Of a stretch of 64,000 nucleotides of DNA, positions 54,305-63,647 are shown one piece after another. Position numbers and translations under genes: made by a program. The notes under the pieces are model-generated. The model ran no database searches, was not told where the DNA came from, and saw only the letters and a list, made by a program, of their open reading frames with translations. This DNA is from Caballeronia humi (GTDB lineage Bacteria > Pseudomonadota > Gammaproteobacteria > Burkholderiales > Burkholderiaceae): assembly GCF_001544475.1 (NCBI RefSeq), contig NZ_FCNW02000004.1:62001-126000 (forward strand), written 5' to 3'. Numbering within the stretch: the first letter of the stretch is position 1; each line of letters opens with the position of its first letter.

Positions 54305-55558
54305 ATGAGTGACACCTCTGCCGGCGGGCTTGACGGCCTCGTCGCAACGCTGCGGGCGCAGCAGACGACGCTCACCGAACGGTGGATGAAGCTCGTATTC
54401 GGCGACCTCGACGTTGAACATTCCGACCAGCTCACGTATCGACAGCTCGCGGATCATCTACCTAGCATTTTCGAAGAAATCTGCATCGTGCTGGAGCGGC
54501 GCAACCTGCGCGAACAGGAAGTCGCGATCGAGCGCAATGCGCGCCAGCACGGCCAGTGGCGCTGGCAACAGGGCTACCGGATCGACGAACTCGTGCGCGA
54601 ACTCGACCTCTTCCGGCAGGTGCTGCACGCCGCCATCGGCGAATACGCGCACGAGCACGCGGACTTCGAGCGCGCGTCGGAAGAGCATGCGCGGCTCATG
54701 ACTGATGAAATCGTCAGTTTCGTGACGCTCGCGTCGATTCGCGAGGCGGTCAGCGAACGCGACCGCAAGATCGACGAATACACCGGCATGCTGGAGCGCG
54801 CGAATCACGAACTGACGCTGCGCCAGCGGCTGATCGGCGATCTATACGAGTCGCGGATGCAGGTGACGCGGCGCGTCTCCCACGACTTGCGCAATTTTCT
54901 GAACGTGTTCTCGACGGCGTTGCAGCTCGTCGGCCGCTCGCCCGCGAAGAAGGACACCGCGCTCGCGCTCGCGAACCGGCAAGTCGCCGACATGGCGCTG
55001 CTCGTCGACGAGATGGTGGAATATTCGAAGGTGCTCGGCGACGATTCGGCGCTGACCGTCGAGCCGTTCGAGCTTCCCGCCCTTTACGACGAACTGGTGC
55101 AGGCGAGCCACGGCGCCACCGAGGCGAAGGGTTTGAAGTTCTCGGGCCACATCGATCCGGCGCTCGGCATCGTCACCTCGAACCGGCTGAAGGTGAAGCA
55201 GGTGGCGTACAACCTGCTGTCGAACGCGATCAAGTACACGGCGTCCGGCGAGGTCGGGCTGTCGATGCTCGCGGCGGGCGAGGGCCTGTGGAAGCTGCGC
55301 GTGTCGGATACGGGCGTGGGCATCGGCGTGGCCGACCACGAGCGCGTGTTCGAAGAGTTCGAGCGCGCCGCCACCGACGATATCCCCGGCACCGGCCTGG
55401 GGCTCGCGATCGTGAAGGAGTTGTCGCGCGCGCTGAAGGGCGAATTGCGGTTCCAGTCGTACAAGGGCAGTGGAAGCGTGTTCGAGGTCACGTTTCCGGT
55501 GACGCTTGCGGTCGACGGCGAGGCGAATGCACCGGATGCCTCGCCCGGCGCGATCTGA
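54305..55558 (+). CDS. Cytoplasmic sensor histidine kinase with RsbRD-type N-terminal domain
   Basis: The 417-residue protein has an RsbRD_N-like helical domain (residues ~15-150; ERWMKLVFGDLDVEHSDQLTYRQLADHLPSIFEEI), a short coiled coil, and a HisKA/HATPase core. The phosphoacceptor is His193 in VSHDLRNFLN; the N-box is NLLSNAIKYT and the G-boxes DTGVGIG and GTGLGLAI. No membrane segment is seen. No response regulator is adjacent, so it is an orphan kinase. The start at 54305 is chosen from the domain start. Confidence 0.88.
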   Translation: MSDTSAGGLDGLVATLRAQQTTLTERWMKLVFGDLDVEHSDQLTYRQLADHLPSIFEEICIVLERRNLREQEVAIERNARQHGQWRWQQGYRIDELVRELDLFRQVLHAAIGEYAHEHADFERASEEHARLMTDEIVSFVTLASIREAVSERDRKIDEYTGMLERANHELTLRQRLIGDLYESRMQVTRRVSHDLRNFLNVFSTALQLVGRSPAKKDTALALANRQVADMALLVDEMVEYSKVLGDDSALTVEPFELPALYDELVQASHGATEAKGLKFSGHIDPALGIVTSNRLKVKQVAYNLLSNAIKYTASGEVGLSMLAAGEGLWKLRVSDTGVGIGVADHERVFEEFERAATDDIPGTGLGLAIVKELSRALKGELRFQSYKGSGSVFEVTFPVTLAVDGEANAPDASPGAI

Positions 55559-55630
55559 AACAAAACCGACATCGTTTGCCTCTACCATCGACAACCTCGT
55601 GAAAACGCCAATCATCCGGGGAAACTTGTC

Positions 55631-57247
55631 ATGTCAGAGCACGTCGTCAGGCCGTCGCGCCGCCTTGTTCTCAAAAGTCTTGCAAGCGGCGCGGGGCTTG
55701 CGCTCGCGGGCTCGCGCATCGGCGACGTGCTCGCGCAGGGCACCGCGCCCGCGGCCGTGACGTCGAACCGGCTGCGGCCGCTCGTGCCGAGCGGCGTGAT
55801 GAGCGGCGACGTCACCGCGACGAGCGGCATCGTCTGGAGCCGCGCGGACCGGCCGTCGCGGATGATCGTCGAATATTCGATGAGCGAAAGCTTCAAGAGC
55901 TTCGAGCGCCGCATCGGGCCCGCCGCGCTCGAAAGCAGCGACTTCACCGCGCGCATGGACCTGACGGGCCTGCCACCGGGCGCCGACGTGTTCTATCGCG
56001 TGCGCTTCCAGGACCTCGTCAACGACAAGGCGTTCAGCGAACCGGTTACAGGACGCCTGCGCACCGCCACGCTGAGCGCCGACCGCCCGGTCACATTCGT
56101 CTTTTCCGGCGACGAAGCGGGGCAGGGCTGGGGCATCAACGAGCGCTTCGGCGGCTACCGCATCTACGAAGCGATGCGTCGCGAGTCGCCCGATTTCTTC
56201 ATCCACTCGGGCGACCAGATCTACGCGGACAACCCGATCCAGGCCGAAGTCAAGCTGCCCGACGGCTCGCTGTGGAACAATGTCGTGACCGAGGCGAAGT
56301 CGCACGTCGCGCAAACGCTCGACGATTATCGCGGCGCCTTCTCCTACAACCATCTCGATGCGAACAAGCGCCGCTTCATGGCGGAAGTGCCGTTTCTCGT
56401 CCAGTGGGACGACCACGAAGTGCGCAACAACTGGTATCCGGGCCAGCAGATCGGGCCAGAGGAAAAGCGCTACCAGACGCGCGCCATCTCGCTGCTCGCC
56501 GCGCGCGCGAAGCAGGCGATGTTCGAATACAACCCGTTTCGCATCAATCAGCTCGATCCCGAGCAGGTGTATCGCGGTTTCCAGTTCGGGCCGCTGCTCG
56601 ACGTGTTCATGCTCGACGAGCGCTCGTATCGCGGGCCGAATTCGCCAAACCGTCAGACCAAGCTCGACACCGACTCGCAGTTTCTCGGGCCGCAGCAGGC
56701 CGCATGGCTCAAGCAGTCGCTGAAGGCATCGAAGGCGGCGTGGAAGGTGATCGCGAGCGATATGCCGATTTCGCTCGTCGTCCCCGATGGCAATCCGGAC
56801 GTGCCGAAGGGCACCTACGAAGCGTGGGCCAACGCGGACGATGGCGCCCCGTCCGGCCGAGAGCTGGAACTGATGGACATCCTGCGCTTCATCAAACGCG
56901 AGAACATTGCGAACGTCGTGTGGGTCACGGCCGACGTGCACTACGCGCAGGCGACGTATTACGATCCGTCGCGCGCGAAGTTTTCGGAATTCAAGCCGTT
57001 CTGGGAATTCGTCGGCGGGCCGATCAACGCGGGCACGTTCGGCCCGAACGAGCTCGACATGACGTTTGGCCCCGAACTGCGCTACGTGAGCATCCCGAAG
57101 GACAATCCGCAGAATCAGTCGCCGGCTGCGCGGCAGCAGTACTACGGCCGCGCAAAAATCGATCCGGCGAGCCGCGCGATGACCGTCTCGCTGCACGATC
57201 TCGACGGCAAGTCGCTCTGGGAGGTGAAGCTCGATCCCGAAGCGTGA
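55631..57247 (+). CDS. phoD: PhoD family alkaline phosphatase (Tat-exported)
   Basis: This 538-residue enzyme has a Tat signal (RRLVLKSLASGAGLALAGS) and the PhoD metallophosphoesterase core (VFSGDEAGQGWGINERFGGYRIYEAMRRESPDFFIHSGDQIYAD; FLVQWDDHEVRNNW; VVWVTADVHYAQ). PhoD cleaves phosphate mono- and diesters outside the cell and needs Ca2+ and Fe3+. It begins 72 bp after the kinase gene on the same strand, but a shared operon is uncertain. Confidence 0.93.
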   Translation: MSEHVVRPSRRLVLKSLASGAGLALAGSRIGDVLAQGTAPAAVTSNRLRPLVPSGVMSGDVTATSGIVWSRADRPSRMIVEYSMSESFKSFERRIGPAALESSDFTARMDLTGLPPGADVFYRVRFQDLVNDKAFSEPVTGRLRTATLSADRPVTFVFSGDEAGQGWGINERFGGYRIYEAMRRESPDFFIHSGDQIYADNPIQAEVKLPDGSLWNNVVTEAKSHVAQTLDDYRGAFSYNHLDANKRRFMAEVPFLVQWDDHEVRNNWYPGQQIGPEEKRYQTRAISLLAARAKQAMFEYNPFRINQLDPEQVYRGFQFGPLLDVFMLDERSYRGPNSPNRQTKLDTDSQFLGPQQAAWLKQSLKASKAAWKVIASDMPISLVVPDGNPDVPKGTYEAWANADDGAPSGRELELMDILRFIKRENIANVVWVTADVHYAQATYYDPSRAKFSEFKPFWEFVGGPINAGTFGPNELDMTFGPELRYVSIPKDNPQNQSPAARQQYYGRAKIDPASRAMTVSLHDLDGKSLWEVKLDPEA

Positions 57248-57293
57248 GTCTGGTGGCGCATCGGTTTGAAGCCGAAGCGCCACTCCATCGCGC

Positions 57294-57548
57294 TTACTGC
57301 CCGAAGAACGTATCGCACGACGCCGGCGCGCTGCAACTCCCCTGACGATACCCCGACGCAGCCATGCTTTTGCTGTCCTGCGCGCCGCCATAAGACGTCC
57401 AGTCGTCGGACGAAAGCGGGCGCGGTGCTTCGACGGTCTTTTCCTGCGCGCCCGCGAGCGCATCGTCCTGAGCTTCCTGCGCATAGCCCGCGCCCGTGAC
57501 GGCGCACAGGGCGACGGCGGTCGCAGCGATCAACAGTCTTGCTTTCAT
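57294..57548 (-). CDS. Small secreted protein of unknown function
   Basis: This 84-residue protein has a clear signal peptide (MKARLLIAATAVALCAVTGAGYAQ) and a short mature part ending GSCSAPASCDTFFGQ with two cysteines that could pair. AAGGAG precedes ATG 57548. I do not recognise the family. It converges on phoD. Confidence 0.66.
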   Translation of the reverse strand: MKARLLIAATAVALCAVTGAGYAQEAQDDALAGAQEKTVEAPRPLSSDDWTSYGGAQDSKSMAASGYRQGSCSAPASCDTFFGQ

Positions 57549-57929
57549 GTCCAGCTCCTTGGTTTGCTTTAGTGGATGTGCCGCTTTCCGCAAGACGAGC
57601 GATGCCACCGGCAGGCGCGTCGCGCCGCCGCATGTTCAAGCCGAAACGTGGAAAGCGAACCGATGCCGGTTCAGGCGATGCTGCGCGCCGTGCCGGCCTT
57701 GTTGCGTTTGCGCCGAACGTGGCGTGGGCCGCGTCCGTCGACGGACTTCATGGGTCCGCACGCACAAGCTGAAGTGCGTAGGCAAACGTTAAAGCGGGGA
57801 GCGGAGGCTGGACAGCCCTCTTGAGAAGGGCGAGGAACGAGGGGATTTGATGTGAAATAAGCGCTCAATACGCGAAAAAGCCGCGACCCGAAGGTGCGCG
57901 GCTCGTTGCCTTTGGAGCGCGAAACGTTC
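57549..57929. other. Intergenic region before ahpF end
   Basis: No gene is seen in these ~380 bp apart from the terminator of ahpF at 57875-57903. The promoter for the small secreted protein should be in the part near 57549-57650. Confidence 0.5.
57875..57903 (-). terminator. Rho-independent terminator after ahpF
   Basis: On the minus strand AGCCGCG ... CGCGGCT (7-bp arms at 57897-57903 and 57879-57885) is followed by a TTTTT run. It lies 27 bp past the ahpF stop and ends the ahpCF unit. Confidence 0.8.
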
Positions 57930-59516
57930 TTAGCTCACTACTTCCTTGATCTGCATTTCTTCTTCATCGACCGAGCTGCGAATCAGATGATCGAACGCAG
58001 CGAGCGATGCCTTCGCGCCTTCGCCGACTGCAATCACGATCTGCTTGAACGGCACGGTCGTCACGTCGCCGGCGGCGAACACGCCGGGCACCGAAGTCGC
58101 GCCCTTCGCATCGACGACGATTTCGCCATGACGCGACAGTTCTACCGTGCCCTTGAGCCACTCCGTGTTCGGCACGAGCCCGATCTGCACGAATACGCCT
58201 TCCAGATCGATGCGCTTCGTTTCGCCGGAGCGCAGGTCCTTGTACACGAGACCATCGACCTTCTTGCCGTCGCCGGTGATCTCTTGCGTCGCTGCTTGCG
58301 TGACGATCGTCACGTTTGCCAGGCTGCGCAGCTTCTTTTGCAACACGGCATCGGCGCGCAACTCCGCGCCAAACTCGATCAGCGTCACCGCGCTCGCGAT
58401 GCCCGCGAGATCGATTGCCGCCTCGACGCCCGAATTGCCGCCGCCGATCACCGCGACGCGCTTGCCCTTGAAGAGCGGGCCGTCACAGTGCGGGCAATAC
58501 GCGACACCGTGATTTCGATACTCGCGCTCGCCCGGCACGTTGATTTCACGCCAGCGCGCGCCGGTCGCGAGGACGATCGTCTTTGCCTTCAGCACCGCGC
58601 CGTTCGCGAGCCGCACCTCGTTGATGCGCCCGGGGATCAGCGCGTCGGCGCGCTGCACGTCCATGATGTCGACGTCGTAGCGCTTCACGTGCTGTTCGAG
58701 CGCGGTCGCGAACTTCGGCCCTTCGGTTTCCTGCACCGAGACGAAGTTTTCGATCGCGAGCGTGTCGAGGACCTGCCCGCCGAAGCGCTCGGCGACGACC
58801 CCCGTCGCGATGCCTTTACGCGCCGCGTAGATCGCCGCCGCCGCGCCCGCCGGACCGCCGCCGACGATCAGCACGTCGAAAACCGGTTTCGTTTCGAGTT
58901 CCTTCGCGGCCCGGGCGCCGGCGTTGCTGTCGAGCTTCGCGAGGATTTCCTTCACGCCGGTGCGGCCCTGCCCGAACAGTTCGCCATTCATATAGACGGT
59001 CGGCACCGCCATGATCTCGCGCGCCTCGACTTCGTCCTGGAACAGCGCGCCGTCGATCGTCACCTGACGGATGCGCGGATTGATGATGCTCATCACGTTC
59101 AGCGCCTGCACGACTTCCGGGCAGTTCTGGCATGAGAGCGAGATATACGTTTCAAATTCGTAGTCGCCGTCGAGATTGCGGATCTGTTCGATCACGGCAT
59201 CGTCAAGCTTGACCGGATGGCCGCCGACCTGCAGCAGCGCCAGTACGAGCGACGTGAATTCATGGCCCATCGGAATGCCGGCGAAGCGTATACCCGCGTC
59301 CTTGCCCGGTTCGCCGATGGAAAACGACGGCTTTCGCTCGTCATCGCTATGCTTTTCGATCACCGCGATGCGGTCCGACAGCGAAGCGATTTCCTCGAGC
59401 AGGCTCTGCAATTCGCGCGACTTTTCGCCATCGTCGAGGGAGGCGACGATTTCGATCGGCCGGCTGACATTCTGCAAATAGGCTTTCAACTGAGTCTTGA
59501 GATTGGCGTCCAGCAT
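57930..59516 (-). CDS. ahpF: Alkyl hydroperoxide reductase subunit F
   Basis: The 528-residue flavoprotein has an N-terminal double-thioredoxin domain ([11 protein letters not shown]) and a thioredoxin-reductase-like part ([31 protein letters not shown] redox pair; [15 protein letters not shown]). It passes electrons from NADH to AhpC. ATG 59516 is supported by the family start [14 protein letters not shown]. It is 86 bp downstream of ahpC on the same strand. Confidence 0.95.
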   Translation of the reverse strand: MLDANLKTQLKAYLQNVSRPIEIVASLDDGEKSRELQSLLEEIASLSDRIAVIEKHSDDERKPSFSIGEPGKDAGIRFAGIPMGHEFTSLVLALLQVGGHPVKLDDAVIEQIRNLDGDYEFETYISLSCQNCPEVVQALNVMSIINPRIRQVTIDGALFQDEVEAREIMAVPTVYMNGELFGQGRTGVKEILAKLDSNAGARAAKELETKPVFDVLIVGGGPAGAAAAIYAARKGIATGVVAERFGGQVLDTLAIENFVSVQETEGPKFATALEQHVKRYDVDIMDVQRADALIPGRINEVRLANGAVLKAKTIVLATGARWREINVPGEREYRNHGVAYCPHCDGPLFKGKRVAVIGGGNSGVEAAIDLAGIASAVTLIEFGAELRADAVLQKKLRSLANVTIVTQAATQEITGDGKKVDGLVYKDLRSGETKRIDLEGVFVQIGLVPNTEWLKGTVELSRHGEIVVDAKGATSVPGVFAAGDVTTVPFKQIVIAVGEGAKASLAAFDHLIRSSVDEEEMQIKEVVS

Positions 59517-59602
59517 GGCGTTTTCGAATTCCGTGACGAGGCGTGTGATGCGCGGACCGGCTGCTTCCAACCGGCCCGCGTCGTGCGAGTGACTCAAGAC
59601 GC

Positions 59603-60166
59603 TCAGATCTTGCCGATCAGATCGAGCGACGGCGTGAGCGTCTCGGCGCCCGGCGTCCACTTCGCGGGGCAGACTTCGCCCGGATGCGACGCCACGTATT
59701 GCGCGGCCTGCACCTTGCGCAGCAACTCGCCCGCGTCGCGGCCGATGCCGTTGTCATGGATTTCGCACAGCTTGATCTCGCCTTCCGGGTTGATCACGAA
59801 CGTGCCGCGCAGCGCCATGCCTTCTTCTTCGATCAGAACGTCGAAGTTGCGCGAGAGGGCGAGCGTCGGGTCGCCGATCATCGGGTATTGAATCTTGCCG
59901 ATCGTGTCCGACGTGTCGTGCCATGCCTTGTGGGTGAAGTGCGTATCGGTCGACACGCCGTAGATCTCGACGCCAAGCTTCTTGAATTCCGCGTAACGGT
60001 CGGCCAGATCGCCGAGTTCGGTCGGGCAGACGAACGTGAAGTCGGCCGGGTAGAACACGACGACGGACCACTTGCCTTTGAAGTTCTCCTCCGTCACGTG
60101 GACGAAATCGCCCTTGTGGTAAGCGGTTGCCTTGAACGGTTTGACTTGGCTGTTGATGATCGGCAT
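59603..60166 (-). CDS. ahpC: Alkyl hydroperoxide reductase subunit C (peroxiredoxin)
   Basis: This 187-residue typical 2-Cys peroxiredoxin has the peroxidatic Cys47 in DFTFVCPTE and the resolving Cys near residue 166 in GEVCPAKW. It reduces H2O2, alkyl peroxides and peroxynitrite with AhpF as partner. TAAGGA precedes the ATG. Its control region holds the dyad at 60221-60240. Confidence 0.96.
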   Translation of the reverse strand: MPIINSQVKPFKATAYHKGDFVHVTEENFKGKWSVVVFYPADFTFVCPTELGDLADRYAEFKKLGVEIYGVSTDTHFTHKAWHDTSDTIGKIQYPMIGDPTLALSRNFDVLIEEEGMALRGTFVINPEGEIKLCEIHDNGIGRDAGELLRKVQAAQYVASHPGEVCPAKWTPGAETLTPSLDLIGKI

Positions 60167-60220
60167 TGCGTGAATCCTTAAGTGGGTGTCGAAGAAGTGA
60201 ATAAATTATGCGTTTTACCT

Positions 60221-60240
60221 ATCGATTTAAGGAAATCGAT
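60221..60240. promoter_or_regulatory. Inverted repeat upstream of ahpC, possible OxyR/LysR-type site
   Basis: ATCGATTTAAGGAAATCGAT: perfect 8-bp arms with a 4-bp spacer, 55-74 bp before the ahpC ATG in an AT-rich stretch. Its form fits a LysR-type regulator such as OxyR, but it does not closely match the ATAG-N7-CTAT consensus. Confidence 0.45.
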
Positions 60241-60385
60241 TAATTTTATGAACGTCATACGATTTCACTATGGCCCCGATTTGCCATGGTTCAGTCCTGC
60301 TCGAAAACCGGACCGGCAGTAAGATCGGTCGCACCGGTCCTGCGCCGTGTGGCGCGGGTTGGCCGAAATCCATCTGGAGGTCGCA

Positions 60386-61081
60386 ATGAAGATAGGCATC
60401 ATCGGGGCGGGCAATATCGGCGCGGTGCTTGCGCTGCGTTTCGTCGAGCACGGGCACGACGTGAGGATCGGCAACTCGCGCGGGCCGGCGACGCTCGGCG
60501 ACGTCGAGCAGGAGACTGGCGCCAAGGCGGCCGAACTGAAGGACGTGGTGAAGGGCGCTGACGTGATCGTCGTGACGATTCCGGAGGCGAAGGTGCCGAA
60601 CTTGCCGAAAGACCTGTTCGCGGACGTGCCGGCGAACGTCGTCGTGATCGATACCGGCAATTACTATCCGCGTCAGCGTGACGGCCGTCTCGCGGGGATC
60701 GAGGAGGGCGCGACCGAAAGCCGCTGGGTCGAGCAGCAGATCGGCCGGCCGGTGGTGAAGGCGTTCAACAACATCTACGCGGCGCACCTGCGCAACAAGG
60801 GCGCGCCGGCCGGCACGTCGGGGCGCGTCGCGCTGCCGGTCGCGGGCGATGATCCGCAGGCGAAGGCGGTTGTGCTGAAGCTCGTCGATGAAGTGGGGTT
60901 CGATGCCGTCGATGCCGGCACCATCGACGAATCGTGGCGCCAGCAGCCCGCGTCGCCCGTCTATACCGGCGATTTCGATGCGGAAGGCGTGAAGGCCGCG
61001 CTGGCGAAGGCCGACCCGGCGCGCAAGCCGGATTGGCGCGCCACCGACAAAAGCCCCGGTGACTTCGAAAATCCAGCCTAA
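60386..61081 (+). CDS. NADPH-dependent F420 reductase-like NAD(P)-binding protein
   Basis: The 231-residue protein starts with a Rossmann motif (MKIGIIGAGNIGAVLALRFVEHGHDVRIGNSRGP) and matches the F420:NADP oxidoreductase-like family (COG2085), which in bacteria lacking F420 has unknown substrates. CTGGAGG lies just before the ATG at 60386. It is divergent from ahpC across about 220 bp. Confidence 0.86.
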   Translation: MKIGIIGAGNIGAVLALRFVEHGHDVRIGNSRGPATLGDVEQETGAKAAELKDVVKGADVIVVTIPEAKVPNLPKDLFADVPANVVVIDTGNYYPRQRDGRLAGIEEGATESRWVEQQIGRPVVKAFNNIYAAHLRNKGAPAGTSGRVALPVAGDDPQAKAVVLKLVDEVGFDAVDAGTIDESWRQQPASPVYTGDFDAEGVKAALAKADPARKPDWRATDKSPGDFENPA

Positions 61082-61093
61082 GCGTGCGGCAGC

Positions 61094-62710
61094 CTAGTCC
61101 AGCGTGATGCCGTCGAAGCGGTGTCCGCCGAGCGGGCTGATCAGATAGCCGTGCACGCGCTTCGAGATCGGCTGGTACGTGTTGGCGTGCGCGATCGGCG
61201 TGTACGGTACCTGATCCTTGAAGACGACCTGCGCTTCCTCGTAAAGCCGCGTGCGCGCTTTCTGATCGGGGACCAGGCGCGCTTTCGCCAGCAAATCGTC
61301 GAACTGCTTGTTGCACCACTTCGCCATGTTGCTGCCGTGCACGGCGTCGCAGCCGAGCGTCGTGCCGAGCCAGTTGTCCGGGTCGCCGTTGTCGCCGAGC
61401 CAGCCGTAGAGGATCGCGTCGTGCTCGCCGCCCGTCTTCGCGCGCTTGTTGTACTCGGCCCATTCGTAGCTGACGATATTCGCTTTCACGCCGATCTTCG
61501 CCCAGTCCGACTGGATCAGTTGCGCCATCAGCCGCGCGTTCGGGTTGTAGCCGCGCTGCACGGGCATCGCCCAGAGGGTGATCGCGAAGCCGTCGGGGAA
61601 GCCCGCTTCCTTGAGCAGGGCGCGCGCCTTCGCGGGATCGTACGGCGCGTCCTTCAGCGCCTTGTACGACCACTGCGACGGCGGCATCGGATTCGTCGCG
61701 ACGGTCGCCGCGCCCTCGTAGACGGTCTTGATGATCGCCTGCTTGTCGACGGCCATGTCGAGCGCACGGCGCACGAGCACGTTGTCGAGTGGCTTGTGCG
61801 TCGTGTTGTAGCCGACGTACGCGACGTTGAAACCGACGCCCGACAGCACGGCCAGCTTCGGATCTTTGCGCGCGGTCGCGATATCGGCGGGACGCGCGAA
61901 CGACGTCAACTGACACTCGCCGCTCGCGAGTTTCTGCATGCGCACGGCGGCATCGGGCGTGATCGAGAAGACGAGCTTGTCGATGTGCAGGTCCTTCTTG
62001 TTCCAGTACGTGGGGTTCGCGTCGTAGCGGATCGTCGCGTCCTTCTGATAGTCGCGGAACACGAATGCGCCCGTGCCGACTGGCTTCTGGTTGATGTCCT
62101 CGGGCTTGCCGGCTTTGAGCAGTTGCGCGACGTACTCGGCAGAGACGATCGATGCGAATTCCATCGCGATGTTGCGCACGAACACGACATCGGGCGTTTT
62201 CAGCGTGAAGCGCACGGTGAAGTCGTCGAGTTTCTCGACCGAGGCGATGTTCTTGTCGTAACCGAGGTCGGTCAGATACGGAAAGCTGACGGGATGCGCT
62301 TTCTGGAACGGCTCGTTCGGGTCGATCATGCGCTTGAACGTGAACACGACGTCGTCGGCGTTGAAGTCGCGCGTCGGCTTGAAATACGCCGTCGACTGGA
62401 ATTTCACGCCGCGTCGCAGATGGAACGTGAAACTCCTGGCGTCCGGCGCCTCGTCCCACTTTTCGGCGAGGCCCGGCACGAGATCGAGCGAGCCGCGCTT
62501 GAATTCGACGAGCGTGTCGTAGACCGAGTGCGCGCCTGCGTCGAAATCGGTGCTCGTCGTGTACTGCGCGGAATCGAAGCCGGCGGGGCTGCCTTCGGAG
62601 CAGAAAACGATCGTTTTGGTCGCAGCCGATGCCGCTCCAGGCATTACGCCGAGAGTCGCGAAGAGGGAAACGGCGAGGGCGCCGAGGCGGAAATGACGTG
62701 ATCGGAGCAT
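61094..62710 (-). CDS. ABC transporter substrate-binding protein, peptide/dipeptide (SBP_bac_5) family
   Basis: The 538-residue protein has a signal peptide (residues ~1-30, ending GAASA) and a DppA/OppA-type binding domain (ADDVVFTFKRMIDPNEPFQ; KPVGTGAFVFRDYQKDATIRYDANPTYW). No dpp permease genes are nearby, so this is a stand-alone copy. ATG 62710 is preferred over GTG 62725. It converges on the F420-like gene with a 12-bp gap. Confidence 0.92.
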   Translation of the reverse strand: MLRSRHFRLGALAVSLFATLGVMPGAASAATKTIVFCSEGSPAGFDSAQYTTSTDFDAGAHSVYDTLVEFKRGSLDLVPGLAEKWDEAPDARSFTFHLRRGVKFQSTAYFKPTRDFNADDVVFTFKRMIDPNEPFQKAHPVSFPYLTDLGYDKNIASVEKLDDFTVRFTLKTPDVVFVRNIAMEFASIVSAEYVAQLLKAGKPEDINQKPVGTGAFVFRDYQKDATIRYDANPTYWNKKDLHIDKLVFSITPDAAVRMQKLASGECQLTSFARPADIATARKDPKLAVLSGVGFNVAYVGYNTTHKPLDNVLVRRALDMAVDKQAIIKTVYEGAATVATNPMPPSQWSYKALKDAPYDPAKARALLKEAGFPDGFAITLWAMPVQRGYNPNARLMAQLIQSDWAKIGVKANIVSYEWAEYNKRAKTGGEHDAILYGWLGDNGDPDNWLGTTLGCDAVHGSNMAKWCNKQFDDLLAKARLVPDQKARTRLYEEAQVVFKDQVPYTPIAHANTYQPISKRVHGYLISPLGGHRFDGITLD

Positions 62711-62945
62711 TGTTCTTGTGCGCACGTTTGGAAGTTGGAAAGCCGCCGGGCGGGCGGGGTCGCCCCGTACTCTACCAAGCGATGAATTTTGTCTGAACCG
62801 ATGGTTTCTGCTTTCGATAGGCGCATCGCGGCGGCCGTCGAATACCCGCTATCATCGGCCGAAAGGCTGCAAACTTTCCCGAGGGGCTTTAACATGACGT
62901 CCCGGGCAGCCGTAATTGCCGGCGCCTAGAACTACCGACTGAGCC

Positions 62946-63641
62946 ATGAAAACCGCTTCCGATTCACTAGACGCACAAGCCGCGGAAGACGCGCAAGCCG
63001 TGCAGGACGCCGATCCCCGCTTCGGCCAGTGTCATCCGAATGAAGACGTCGAACTCGCCGCCACCGCGACGATCCCGACGCGCTACGGCACGTTCGCGTC
63101 GTATGTCTATCGCGTGAAGCGCACGGACATCGAGCACATTGTGTTCGTCATGGGCGATGTGCGCGGCGGCGAATCCGTGCTTACGCGCCTGCATTCGGAG
63201 TGCGTGACGGGCGACGTGTTCGGTTCGTACCGGTGCGATTGCGGCGAGCAACTCGACCTCGCGCTGCGCTATATCGCCGCCGAGGATCGCGGCATTTTGC
63301 TGTATCTTCGCGGGCATGAGGGGCGCGGCATCGGCCTCGCGAACAAGATTCGCGCGTATGCGCTGCAGGAGCAGGGGCTCGATACCGTCGATGCGAACCT
63401 GCACCTCGGCCTCCCCGACGACGCCCGCGAATACGATTCGTCCGCCGCGATCCTCCGGGCGCTGAACGTGAAATCAGTGCGTCTGATGAGCAACAATCCG
63501 TCGAAGTTCGACACGCTGCTCAAGCACGGTATTCCGGTGTGCGAACGCGTTGCGCTGGCAATTCCGATGCGCGAGGAGAACGAGCGCTACATCAAGACGA
63601 AGCAAGCGCGCTTCGGCCACTACTTCGACGAAAACGAATGA
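62946..63641 (+). CDS. ribA: GTP cyclohydrolase II
   Basis: The 231-residue enzyme opens GTP in riboflavin synthesis. The zinc site is [21 protein letters not shown] (three Cys), and the catalytic segment [21 protein letters not shown] is complete. An N-terminal extension of about 40 residues precedes the usual start. It is a stand-alone RibA without the RibB (DHBP synthase) domain. An inverted repeat (CTGGGCGTC/GACGCCCAG, 63652-63678) follows and may act as a hairpin end shared with the convergent gene. Confidence 0.94.
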   Translation: MKTASDSLDAQAAEDAQAVQDADPRFGQCHPNEDVELAATATIPTRYGTFASYVYRVKRTDIEHIVFVMGDVRGGESVLTRLHSECVTGDVFGSYRCDCGEQLDLALRYIAAEDRGILLYLRGHEGRGIGLANKIRAYALQEQGLDTVDANLHLGLPDDAREYDSSAAILRALNVKSVRLMSNNPSKFDTLLKHGIPVCERVALAIPMREENERYIKTKQARFGHYFDENE

Positions 63642-63647
63642 GCGTGG

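Noticed and set aside
57720..57800. Sequence resembling the degenerate repeat seen at 46637-47063
   Set aside because: Similarity is limited to short pieces and orientation is unclear; not enough to call another copy.
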